From: Actinophytocola sp.
Lineage (GTDB): Bacteria > Actinomycetota > Actinomycetes > Mycobacteriales > Pseudonocardiaceae
DNA length: 64,000 nt
Direction of reading: 5' to 3'
Assembly: GCF_009379765.1 (NCBI RefSeq)
Contig: NZ_WHTD01000015.1
Location: 1 to 64,000 of the forward strand
Positions within the stretch are counted from its first letter, which is position 1; every line of letters begins with the position of its first letter. The position numbers and the translations under genes are program-made. The notes under the pieces are model-generated. The model did not search any database and had not been told where the DNA came from. It worked only from the letters and a program-made list of their open reading frames with translations. This document shows, piece after piece, positions 56,690 to 64,000 of this stretch.

Positions 56690-58719
56690 CACCTTTGTTG
56701 CAGGTCGAGGAGATCAGCAAGCGATTCGTCACAGGTCGTGCGGTGCTGAGCCGGAAGAAGACGGTCGAGAACGCGGTGACCGATGTCAGTTTCAGCATCG
56801 AACAAGGCGAGACAGTCGCCCTCGTGGGCGAGTCGGGGGCCGGCAAGTCCACCGTGGGTCGGTTGGTGCTCGGCCTGTTGACACCCGACGGCGGAGTAGT
56901 GCGGTTCGACGGCGCGGACATAGCTCGGCACGATCGGGCACGTAGGCGCGAGTTCCGAGGAAGGGCGCGGATGATATTTCAGGACCCCTTCTCCTCACTC
57001 GATCCCTCGAAGTCCATCGGTTCGTCCATCGAGGAGCCCTTGCTGCTGCATACGTCGTTGAGCGCACGGGAACGTCAGCATGCCGTTGGTAGCTTGTTGG
57101 AGAACGTGCAGATCGGTGCTGGGCAGGCCGACCGTTACCCGCGGGAGCTCTCCGGTGGGCAGCTGCAGCGTATAGCGATCGCACGGGCAATCGCGACGGA
57201 TCCGTTGCTCATAGTGTGTGACGAAGCCGTATCGGCGCTCGACATGTCAATTCAGGCGCAGGTAATAAACTTGCTGCTCGACCTGCAGTCGATTCGGTCG
57301 ATGGCCTACATCTTCGTCTCACATGATCTGGCGCTCGCGAGAACGATCGCGGATCGAGTGATCGTGATGCGCCACGGACGGATAGTGGAGGAAGGCGGCA
57401 CGGACCGGTTGTTCACTTTGCCTGAGCATCCGTACACGAGGTCGTTGCTCGCGGCGATTCCCGGCGAAGGAACCTCGTTGACATCGGGCGAGACCGAGAT
57501 GGTGGTACGACGCCTGACGGACGGCGTGGGAAAAAATGTAGTCGGATCATTGCCGCGACCAGTGCTCCACGACGAAAGGATACCCGTGAGTTCACCAGTT
57601 GTAATGATGGCAGTAGGCGACATTCTGATAGATCGGGAACGGCCGGCCAGTATCTTCGAGCACGTCAAGGCGACATTCGATACGGCTGACTTGCGTTTTG
57701 CGAACTGCGAGCAGATGTACAGCGATGAACTGGGTCATCCGAATCCGACACATGCCACCTATTCGACTACAGCAAACATCTCCGCGCTGGAGTATGCGGG
57801 ATTCGAAGTCGTCTCGATGGCCAATAATCATACTCTTGACTGGGGTACCGACACCTTGCTGGATACCTTGCGAAATCTCAACTCGCGAGGAATATCGACG
57901 GTTGGCGCCGGGTCGAACATCGTGGAGGCGCGAAAGCCGGTAATCGTGTCGAGAAACGGTGTCAGCATAGGGTTCCTGGCATACGGCTGCGTGGGACCGG
58001 TCGAGTACGCGGCGACGGACGATCGACCCGGTTATGCTCCCGTACATTCGTGGACCGTATATGACAAGGTGGACTACCAGCCCGCCACCCCCCAGAAGAT
58101 ATACTCGTTCCCCAAACAGGACGAGTTGCAGGCGATGTGCGCCGATATCACCTCCTTGCGTGCTCAGGTGGACGTGGTGGTGGTCTCGGTGCACTGGGGT
58201 CTGCACTACGTGGCACGGGTGATACCCGACTATTGCCGGTTGATCGGTCACGCGGCCGTTGACGCCGGCGCCCATGTTGTGATCGGGACACACCCGCACA
58301 TTCTCAAAGGTATTGAAGTTTACCGTAAAGTGCCGATCTTCTACTCGACCGGAAACTTCGCGTTGGAGATCGGTCCGTATGGTCTGAGCGATGGTGACAT
58401 CGCCCGACTGACCGCCAAGTTCAAAGATCTGTACGGGTATGAACCCGATCCATCCTATCCAACATATCCGATGCATCCGGAAGCCAAGACGACGATGATT
58501 GTGAAGGCTAACCTCACACAGGCCGGACTCGCTTCCATCGGCTACATACCGTGCTATGTCAATCCGCGTGCCGAGCCCGAGGTCGTGCGCGAGAACGACG
58601 CGAGAGGAAAGGAAGTCTTCGAGTACGTCGCAGATATTAGCAGGAGTGAGGGCTTGGCTACGGACTTTCGATGGGAGAATGACGAGGTCGTGATCGACTT
58701 GCGAACACAAGGGAGTTGA
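56686..58719 (+). CDS. fusion of DppF/OppF-type ATPase and CapA-like metallophosphatase
   Basis: One open frame of 677 aa. Residues 1 to about 285 are an OppF-type ATPase: Walker [13 protein letters not shown], signature [14 protein letters not shown], Walker [13 protein letters not shown], switch FVSHDLAL; the Cys-rich C-terminal domain is missing. From about 305 a full CapA/PgsA-type domain follows: [47 protein letters not shown] and [14 protein letters not shown] at 57586 (residue 301) has GAAAGGA 5 nt upstream, so the CapA part may also be made as a separate 377-aa protein. The CapA part is visibly AT-richer than its neighbours. Substrate of the hydrolase domain unknown. Confidence 0.88.
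   Translation: MTPLLQVEEISKRFVTGRAVLSRKKTVENAVTDVSFSIEQGETVALVGESGAGKSTVGRLVLGLLTPDGGVVRFDGADIARHDRARRREFRGRARMIFQDPFSSLDPSKSIGSSIEEPLLLHTSLSARERQHAVGSLLENVQIGAGQADRYPRELSGGQLQRIAIARAIATDPLLIVCDEAVSALDMSIQAQVINLLLDLQSIRSMAYIFVSHDLALARTIADRVIVMRHGRIVEEGGTDRLFTLPEHPYTRSLLAAIPGEGTSLTSGETEMVVRRLTDGVGKNVVGSLPRPVLHDERIPVSSPVVMMAVGDILIDRERPASIFEHVKATFDTADLRFANCEQMYSDELGHPNPTHATYSTTANISALEYAGFEVVSMANNHTLDWGTDTLLDTLRNLNSRGISTVGAGSNIVEARKPVIVSRNGVSIGFLAYGCVGPVEYAATDDRPGYAPVHSWTVYDKVDYQPATPQKIYSFPKQDELQAMCADITSLRAQVDVVVVSVHWGLHYVARVIPDYCRLIGHAAVDAGAHVVIGTHPHILKGIEVYRKVPIFYSTGNFALEIGPYGLSDGDIARLTAKFKDLYGYEPDPSYPTYPMHPEAKTTMIVKANLTQAGLASIGYIPCYVNPRAEPEVVRENDARGKEVFEYVADISRSEGLATDFRWENDEVVIDLRTQGS
57574..57588 (+). 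promoter_or_regulatory. internal ribosome binding site and GTG start for the CapA domain
   Basis: GAAAGGATACCCGTG: a good Shine-Dalgarno (AAAGGA) with 5-6 nt spacing to an in-frame GTG (57586-57588), exactly at the linker between ATPase and CapA domains. It suggests a separate translation start inside the fused frame. Confidence 0.5.
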
Positions 58720-58725
58720 GGTAAA

Positions 58726-60150
58726 TTGGCAACCAAGCGTTCGGTGACAGAGTCGGGTGAGGCAACGGCGCTCATCGCGGAATACGTGTCGTCAGCGGAC
58801 TTCGAGGCAATTCCTGACGATGTTCGTGAGGCAACGAAACTTCAACTACTCGATACCGTGGGCGTTTCTCTGGCGGCCGCGAGGTTGGCCCCGGGGATCC
58901 GTGAGATCTCGGATCTCCTCGTCGAGTGGGGAGGAGCCGAGGAGGCAACGGTCTGGGGATCGTTGCGTCGACTCCCTACCTGGGCCGCGGCGTTCGTCAA
59001 CGGCGCGATGGGGCACGGCCTCGACTACGACACCACCTTCCACGACGCGCTCGTGCACCCCAGCGCGCCGGTCATTCCTGCCGCGGTGGCGTTGGCCGAG
59101 CAGCGGCCCGGTACGTCGGGCAAGGAGTTGTTGACGGCGCTCGTGGTAGCCCAGGACGTCATGTCGCGACTCGCACTGTCGATCTCCAGACGTGAGAGCG
59201 GGTGGAAGTTCGATTGGCACAACTCCGTCGTCTTCGGCGCCTTCGGGGCGGTCGCGGGTGCCGCGAGGGTGACCAACCTGAACGCCGCTCAGGTGGAGAG
59301 CGCGTTCGGAATCGCCGCCACGATGTCCACAGGGACCATGGAGTTGGCCTACGGAACGGACTCCGACCTCCGATTGAACTACAATGCGTTCCCAAGCAAG
59401 GCGGGAGTCATGGCGGCGCTTCTTGCCGAGCGTGGTTTGCAGGGAACCCGAGGTATCCTGGAGGGCAAGGCGGGCATATATAACGTCTATTACGAGGGCG
59501 AATATGACCGTTCCTCACTTGTTGATGGGCTGGGGAAGCGCTTTCGCGGCGGCCAGGAAATCGGATACAAGCCCTGGCCGGCATGCATCGCCACCCATCC
59601 GTACATCGATTCGACGATCCAACTCTGCCTGGAACACGATATCGCGCCGAGTGAGGTCCGCCAGATCGAGGCTCGGGTGGGGAACCTCTGGCTGACCCTC
59701 TGTGAGCCTCTTGCGGACCGGCAGGCGCCTCGCAGTGTCAACGACGCCAAGTACAGCATTCCGTTCGCCATCGCGGTCGCGCTGCTGCGTCGTGCCGCCC
59801 CGCTGAGCGACTTCACCGAACAAGGTATCCGCAATCCGTCCTTGCTGGATATCGCCGCAAAGGTGGCTCCGAAGTACGACCGGTCCCTGGACACGTTGCA
59901 CCGGACCTCGCCAGGCGGTGTTCTGATTCATTTGAGTGATGGTCGTGTGCTGTCGAAGACGGTCGAGTTCGCCTACGGAGACCCGAGGGCCCCGATGTCG
60001 ACGGAAGACGTTGTGGCAAAGTTTCGAGACTGTGTGGATGCGTCCGGGATGAAGTGGTCCGGCAGCCGGATCGATCGGGTCACTGATCTGATCCTCAACC
60101 TTGAGAAGGTTGGTTACACGAAACAGCTCGGCGACGCACTTGGCGAATAG
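58726..60150 (+). CDS. MmgE/PrpD-family protein 2
   Basis: 474-aa paralogue of the gene at 52394, alignable without large gaps. Shared stretches include ATKLQ-LDT-GVSLAA, AMGHGLDYDTTFHDALVHPS, SAFGIAATM-TGTMELAYGT and RQAP-SVNDAKYSIPF. Differences cluster in the active-site-near KPWPACIATHPYIDS versus KPWPAGIITHMYIDA, so the two may act on related but different substrates. TTG 58726 is the apparent start, behind GGGAGTTGAGG. Last gene of the operon; an IS end begins 11 bp after its stop. Confidence 0.87.
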   Translation: MATKRSVTESGEATALIAEYVSSADFEAIPDDVREATKLQLLDTVGVSLAAARLAPGIREISDLLVEWGGAEEATVWGSLRRLPTWAAAFVNGAMGHGLDYDTTFHDALVHPSAPVIPAAVALAEQRPGTSGKELLTALVVAQDVMSRLALSISRRESGWKFDWHNSVVFGAFGAVAGAARVTNLNAAQVESAFGIAATMSTGTMELAYGTDSDLRLNYNAFPSKAGVMAALLAERGLQGTRGILEGKAGIYNVYYEGEYDRSSLVDGLGKRFRGGQEIGYKPWPACIATHPYIDSTIQLCLEHDIAPSEVRQIEARVGNLWLTLCEPLADRQAPRSVNDAKYSIPFAIAVALLRRAAPLSDFTEQGIRNPSLLDIAAKVAPKYDRSLDTLHRTSPGGVLIHLSDGRVLSKTVEFAYGDPRAPMSTEDVVAKFRDCVDASGMKWSGSRIDRVTDLILNLEKVGYTKQLGDALGE

Positions 60151-60161
60151 GACCACATCTA

Positions 60162-60485
60162 GAGGACGTCTCACGTGGACTGATCATGATCTGTCGTGAT
60201 CAACCTTGTGGTTGGTGATCTGTCGCGGCGGTTGGTGCCGGACGAGCTGTGGGCGTTGGTGCAGCCGTTGATTCCGGGGTTCGCTGCGCGTCCGCAGGGC
60301 GGTGGCACGGCGCCGGTTGAGGATCGTGCGGTGTTCACCGCGATCGTGTTCGTGGGGACCAGTGGGTGCGCTTGGCGACACCTGCCGCCTTCGTTCGGGG
60401 TGACCGTGCCGACGGCGCAACGTGTCGGTTCACCAAGTGGACCACGGCCGGGATCTGGCGCCTGACCAGCAGTGTGTGCAGCGGT
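60162..60485 (+). mobile_element. IS5-family element remnant with N-terminal transposase fragment
   Basis: After TA (60160-60161) the DNA reads GAGGACGTCTCACGTGGACT, an IS-end-like sequence. The transposase frame from 60196 gives LVPDELWALVQPLIPGFAAR, TAPVEDRAVFTAIVFVGTSG and CAWRHLPPSFGV, the DUF4096-type N-terminus of IS5 transposases. It then frameshifts into RFTKWTTAGIWR, after which homology ends at about 60485. The catalytic part is missing. Confidence 0.7.
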
Positions 60486-60830
60486 TGCTGGTGCGGGTGC
60501 GGGTGTGACCAGGTCGTCACGGTGCTCGGTCAGCGCCCGCGATCCGGCGATCGCCTCATCGATCTCGACCGTGTTCAGCGTGGAGGCGGACCGGGCGGCG
60601 ATACCCACCGACAGCGCATCGGCATGATCGGACTTGCGGCCGTGTCCGGTCGACAGCAGCCGTACTCGGCGAGCCAGCTTCGCGGGCACGGCGACTACCC
60701 TCAATGCCTTCGGACTGCCAGAGCTCGGTCAACGGAGCGCCCAAATCCGACGGCACCCTCGATCGCCCATCGCACCCGCGGCCAGCGCGCGGAATCCGGT
60801 GAGGAGGGCAGGCCAACTTCGGGCGACGCA
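60486..60830 (-). pseudogene. IS110-family transposase remnant
   Basis: On the minus strand, pieces in two frames give RWAIEGAVGFGRSVDRAL and then VVAVPAKLARRVRLLSTGHG, RKSDHADALSV and ALTEHRDDLV. These follow the DEDD-type IS110 N-terminal domain (RKTDxxDA, LxxxRxDLV). At least two frameshifts and truncation by the IS5 fragment make it non-functional. Confidence 0.6.
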
Positions 60831-61577
60831 GAACTCAGAGAGGCGCCGATCATGGAACAAGAGACACCAAGGCGAGTTCGGGGTCATCGCCGGTGGTGCC
60901 GGCGTAGAAGTTGATCTCGCTCGTCTAGTTGGTGGACAGCGCGTGCCGGTTCGACCCTTTCCGGGGTGGTTTGGCGGTCGTGCGGGCTGGGTTCTGCTCG
61001 GCGGTGGCCCATCAGGTCGGCCGGGTCCATGCCCATGCGTTGCAGCATCATCCGTGCGGCCGCGACCACCGGGGGTCGGTGAGGTGAGTCGTCATCGCAC
61101 ACCACCCGCCTCGCCGCCCGCGGGCGCCCACCGTTGTCAAGGACGCGTGGTAGGCGGTGATCATCGTGTCAGCGCGGCAAGCGGGTGCACGACCATCACA
61201 TCGTGGTTCGTGTCGGTCGCCCGGCCCGGGGCGTCAGCCGGGGCGGAACCAACGGGGCGATCTTGCGCGTAGTCACGCCGACCACCCCGCCAACCGGAGA
61301 GGCGGACAAGCACGGTCGAGCAGGATCACGAGCCAGCGTGACAGCAGGGATACCGACTGTTGCCCGGAGATCTCCTAGCAATGAGTGTCCGAGGGGGGAG
61401 GTCGTCGATACCTCGTTCCGTCTGGTTTGACTAGTTCAGCGCTGTTGACGGCTGTGCCCACCGTCGACTGCGGCGATCGGCTTCACACGGGAGGCTCTGG
61501 TGAGTTGTTAGCTGCCCCTTGCGACCTGCTGGGCTCTTCGTTGCGTACTCTCAGGTCCGGACCTAGGGAGGTTGATC
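60831..61577. other. degenerate region without a recognisable gene
   Basis: About 750 bp at the right island edge. Several frames stay open but none has a convincing protein signature. A minus-strand stretch (AAARMMLQRMGMDPADLMG, about 61000-61080) faintly recalls integrase N-termini. I see no tRNA or clear repeat. Confidence 0.4.
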
Positions 61578-61652
61578 ATGGGGGTAGCAGGTTATCTCAA
61601 CTCCGTCCCGTTCGACGCCTCCAACGACTTCATGGCCGAGGTGGATGCCTAG
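61578..61652 (+). CDS. small ORF of 24 aa with strong ribosome binding site
   Basis: ATG 61578 is preceded by AGGGAGGTTGATC, one of the best Shine-Dalgarno sequences in the window. The peptide is MGVAGYLNSVPFDASNDFMA followed by EVDA. It overlaps the next gene start by 8 bp. It could be a leader peptide, a small protein or the broken start of a lost gene. No homologue recognised. Confidence 0.35.
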   Translation: MGVAGYLNSVPFDASNDFMAEVDA

Positions 61653-62241
61653 CGTCCTCGGGCTCAGCGCGTGGCGGCTGCTGATCGCCACGTGCGGGTT
61701 CGTGGGCTTCGGGTTCGCCGTCGCCACCCTTCACGACCCCTGGCCCGCGCTCAGCCAGCAGGCGAGCCTGCTCGCCGGTGTCGCCTACCTGGTGGTGGCC
61801 GCGCTCGGCCGCCGCGCCGAGCGGGTCTCCACGTGGCTGCGCGGCGCGACGACCGTGCTGCTCCTGCTGGTCTGCGTCACCTACCTCACGGTCATCGGCG
61901 GCGACCTCGACACCACGTCGTCGCAGTTCGAGCACCTGGTCACGCCGCTGCTCGCGCTGGTGGACTGGGTGGCGGCCGGCCGCACCCGGACCGTGCGCTG
62001 GTGGGACCCGGTGAGCTGGGTCGTGTTCCCGCTCGCGTACCTGATCTACTTCGTGCTCGCGGACGTCCAGCTCTACCGCGGCTTCCTCGACCCGGCCTCC
62101 ACCGACTTCGGGCTCACCGTGGGCGCGTTCCTGCTGGCCCTGGTGGCGGCGGGATACCTGCTGTACGGCATCGCGAAGGCACGCCCGGTGCGCCCGGTCC
62201 CGCGGGCGGAGTCGCTGTTCGCGGCCGAGGAGGCGCGGTGA
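61645..62241 (+). CDS. Pr6Pr-like membrane protein
   Basis: 198-aa integral membrane protein with about six helices. LDWVAAGRTRTVRWWDPVSW, then VVFPLAYLIYFVLADV, and the spacing of helices fit the Pr6Pr/FAR-17a-like family of actinobacterial membrane proteins; function unknown. The ATG at 61645 is used. The stop overlaps the next start (GTGA). Confidence 0.75.
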   Translation: MPSVLGLSAWRLLIATCGFVGFGFAVATLHDPWPALSQQASLLAGVAYLVVAALGRRAERVSTWLRGATTVLLLLVCVTYLTVIGGDLDTTSSQFEHLVTPLLALVDWVAAGRTRTVRWWDPVSWVVFPLAYLIYFVLADVQLYRGFLDPASTDFGLTVGAFLLALVAAGYLLYGIAKARPVRPVPRAESLFAAEEAR

Positions 62242-62750
62242 GCCTCGACGACCTCACCGACGAGGAGCGCGCGCTGCGCGAGCGGCTGATCGCCGACGCG
62301 GACGAGCACGGGAGCGCCGTCGTCGAGGTGGCGGGCGACGAGCACAGCGGCCCGTTCTGCTTCACGGTCGGGGCGTGGCGGCGCTTCGGGGTGCCCGAGG
62401 CCATCGTCATCGGGCTGCCCGTCGGCACGGGCAAGATCCTCCTCGACGCCTACGTGCGGCGCGCCGCGGCGGGGGAGCGGTTCCTCACCGGCGTGCGGTA
62501 CAAGGACTTCTTCGAGGGCGTGCCGGTCGTCCTCGAACGGGTCGACAAGGGGCACTACTTCGAGTACTTCGGCAGCGCGTTCCTCGTCTACCCCAAGGGT
62601 GACTTCCCGGCGGTGCAGCTGATCGTGCCCACGCCGGAGGTCGTCTGGCCGTGGCACCCGCACGCGCCGGAGGGCTTCGCGCGATGGCAGCCGATCCTCA
62701 CCGAGAGCGGCAGGCCGCAGAGCTGGACCCCCGGCGTCAACGGGCCGTGA
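62238..62750 (+). CDS. DUF4262-family protein
   Basis: 170-aa soluble protein. GPFCFTVGAWRRFGVPEAIV, then IGLPVGTGKILLDAYV and YFEYFGSAFLVYPKGDFPAVQ match the DUF4262 pattern (an early F-x-Y/F-T-V-G motif and a late W-P...Q). No biochemical function is known. GTG 62238 overlaps the stop of the membrane protein gene; the stop overlaps the acetyltransferase start. Confidence 0.8.
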   Translation: MSLDDLTDEERALRERLIADADEHGSAVVEVAGDEHSGPFCFTVGAWRRFGVPEAIVIGLPVGTGKILLDAYVRRAAAGERFLTGVRYKDFFEGVPVVLERVDKGHYFEYFGSAFLVYPKGDFPAVQLIVPTPEVVWPWHPHAPEGFARWQPILTESGRPQSWTPGVNGP

Positions 62751-63220
62751 CCGTCCACATCGGACCGCTGGCGGTCGGGCACGCCGGCGAGGTGCTCACC
62801 GTGCAGCGCGCCGCCTACGTCGTCGAGGCCCAGCGCAACGGCTCCGTGCACCTGCCGCCGCTCACCGAGACCCTCGACGAGCTGCGTGCCGACCTGGCCG
62901 CGGACCTGCTGGCGTTCGGCGCCTGGCTCGGTCCCCGGCTCGTCGGCAGCGTGCGTGGCCGGCCCGACGGCGACCGGATGGAGGTCGCCCGCCTGTCCGT
63001 GGCACCCGACATGCAGCGCCGGGGGATCGGGCGGCGCCTGCTCGCCACGGTCGAGGCCGCCGCCCCGCCGGCGGTCCGCACGTTCTGGCTGGTCACGGGT
63101 GCGCGCAGCGAGGACAACCTGCGCATGTACGCCAAGGCCGGCTACGCGGTCGTGGGCGAGCGGGCCGACGCGGCCGGCGTCGCGATCGTCGTGCTGTACA
63201 AGCTCGTCGCGCACTCCTGA
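62747..63220 (+). CDS. GNAT-family N-acetyltransferase
   Basis: 157-aa acyl-CoA N-acyltransferase. The acetyl-CoA pyrophosphate-binding motif R/Q-x-x-G-x-G/A is seen in VAPDMQRRGIGRRLLATVEA, and the C-terminal RMYAKAGYAVVGE is typical. Substrate unknown. GTG 62747 overlaps the DUF4262 stop by 4 bp, so three genes (membrane protein, DUF4262, GNAT) form an operon. Confidence 0.88.
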   Translation: MTVHIGPLAVGHAGEVLTVQRAAYVVEAQRNGSVHLPPLTETLDELRADLAADLLAFGAWLGPRLVGSVRGRPDGDRMEVARLSVAPDMQRRGIGRRLLATVEAAAPPAVRTFWLVTGARSEDNLRMYAKAGYAVVGERADAAGVAIVVLYKLVAHS

Positions 63221-63292
63221 AAACCGGGTGAACCGCCGGCGCCCACGGCGCGTACTCGTGATGGATGCCCGGCCGACTCTGGGGAGTAACGC

Positions 63293-64000
63293 ATGGCCAC
63301 GAGCGCGCTCTCCCTGGTCGAGCTGGAGATCGAGGCTCGAGGGCTGCTCGACCCGGTGACCTATGACTACTTCGCGGGCGGCGCCGACGACGAGCTGACC
63401 GCGCGGGAGAACGAGGCCGCGTTCGCCGGGCTCCGGCTGCTGCCGCGGGTACTGCGTGGCGCCGGCACCCGCTCGCTCGAGGTGACCCTGCTCGGCACGG
63501 CGGCGGCGCTGCCGGTGCTCATCGCGCCGACGACCGGGCACCGGCTCGTCCACCCCGACGGCGAGGCGGCGACCGCGCGGGCGGCCGCGGGCGCCGGGGC
63601 GATCATGACCGTCAGCATGCTGTCGACCGTCGCCGTCGAGCAGGTCGCCGCGGCGGGCGGGCCGCTGTGGTTCCAGCTGTACCTGCAGGCCGACCGCGCG
63701 CTCACCCGGGCGCTCGTCGCCCGCGCGGAGGCGGTCGGCTGCCTGGCGCTGGTCGTCACCGTCGACGCGTCGGTGCCCGGCCGGCTCACCCGGGACCTGC
63801 GCAACGACTGCACCGAGCAGCGTGCGGAGCTCGACCACGAGAACCTGCGCGATGCCGACGGCCGGGTGCGCGACCTCGAGCTCGTCGCCGACCTGCGCTG
63901 GACGGACATCGAGTGGCTGCGGTCGGTCACGTCGCTGCCGATCGTGCTCAAAGGCGTGCTGCACCCGGCGGACGTGCGGCTCGCGCTGGAGCACGGCGTC
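63293..64000 (+). CDS. FMN-dependent 2-hydroxy-acid oxidoreductase, cut by the window end
   Basis: The first 236 residues are visible. TYDYFAGGADDELTARENEA and LPVLIAPTTGHRLVHPDGEA are the flavin-contact regions of lactate/glycolate oxidases. WFQLYLQADRALTRALVARA, VVTVDASVPGRLTRDLRN and SLPIVLKGVLHPADV (flavin Lys) follow. The catalytic His-Gly-Gly-R lies beyond the window. Oxidises a 2-hydroxy acid to a 2-oxo acid; substrate unknown. ATG 63293 with GGGGAG upstream. Confidence 0.88.
   Translation, partial: MATSALSLVELEIEARGLLDPVTYDYFAGGADDELTARENEAAFAGLRLLPRVLRGAGTRSLEVTLLGTAAALPVLIAPTTGHRLVHPDGEAATARAAAGAGAIMTVSMLSTVAVEQVAAAGGPLWFQLYLQADRALTRALVARAEAVGCLALVVTVDASVPGRLTRDLRNDCTEQRAELDHENLRDADGRVRDLELVADLRWTDIEWLRSVTSLPIVLKGVLHPADVRLALEHGV

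Noticed and set aside
22145..60150. Secondary-metabolite gene cluster
   Set aside because: No PKS, NRPS, terpene or RiPP core enzymes; the ThDP, crotonase and dehydrogenase genes fit catabolism.
60884..61105. Possible integrase N-terminus on the minus strand
   Set aside because: Only about 20 residues look suggestive; no core or catalytic residues follow.

Overview
The window is high-GC actinobacterial DNA, most likely from a filamentous, sporulating member of the Pseudonocardiaceae (Amycolatopsis or a close relative). This rests on an SsgB-type sporulation regulator, a phosphatidylinositol-mannoside gene block (pgsA-patA-pimA) beside thrS, a LemA-NUDIX fusion, an EF-G2 paralogue, and pdxS/pdxT/yebC in the order known from Mycobacterium. 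The genus is an inference; there is no rRNA in the window.

Layout. (1) 1-2.6 kb is a graveyard of mobile DNA: an IS66-like fragment, a broken IS630 transposase, a tyrosine integrase split into two pieces around MFS and DUF5937-regulator remnants, ending 54 bp from the 3' end of a tRNA-Val gene. (2) 2.6-9.3 kb holds four tRNA genes (Val-GAC, Cys-GCA, Gly-GCC, Val-CAC), ssgB, a lipoprotein, a secreted LVIVD-repeat protein divergent from a DUF305 lipoprotein, and thrS. (3) 9.5-21.9 kb is the conserved core: HIT protein, YceI/MarR pair, pgsA-patA-pimA, LemA-NUDIX, EF-G2, pdxS, XRE-cupin regulator, azlCD, pdxT, yebC. yebC carries an in-frame TAG and an altered C-terminus. (4) 21.9-60.2 kb is a catabolic island inserted exactly at the end of yebC, where ruvC would be expected. 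(5) 60.2-61.6 kb is a second IS graveyard (IS5-like, IS110-like). (6) 61.6-64 kb is ordinary chromosome: membrane protein, DUF4262, GNAT acetyltransferase and a truncated FMN-dependent 2-hydroxy-acid oxidoreductase.

The island carries what looks like a complete CoA-dependent pathway for a branched or carboxylated acid. It has a malate/lactate-type dehydrogenase, an aconitase-type (LeuCD-like) dehydratase, an AbrB-type membrane protein, a CaiB-type CoA-transferase, two heteromeric acyl-CoA dehydrogenase pairs and one long-chain-type acyl-CoA dehydrogenase. It also has five crotonases, two SDR enzymes (one very like 3-hydroxy-2-methylbutyryl-CoA dehydrogenase), a frameshifted thiolase, a cyclase-family hydrolase, a ThDP enzyme, and a two-subunit B12-dependent acyl-CoA mutase with methylmalonyl-CoA-mutase-type carboxylate-binding residues. 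A NitT/TauT-type ABC importer and a second oligopeptide-type ABC importer bracketed by two MmgE/PrpD paralogues bring in substrate. One GntR/FCD regulator sits centrally. Every transcription unit of the island starts behind a 20-40 bp AT-rich element, six of them with a GTATAA/TTATAC core, which I propose as the operator of that regulator. The substrate is unknown.

Most striking observations: the shared AT-rich operators; the B12 mutase with Tyr62/Arg180 but Ser216 in place of the usual Tyr; an in-frame fusion of an OppF-type ATPase with a CapA-type metallophosphatase that has its own internal ribosome binding site; the displacement of ruvC and decay of yebC; and a 163-bp MITE that supplies the stop codon of the EF-G2 gene.
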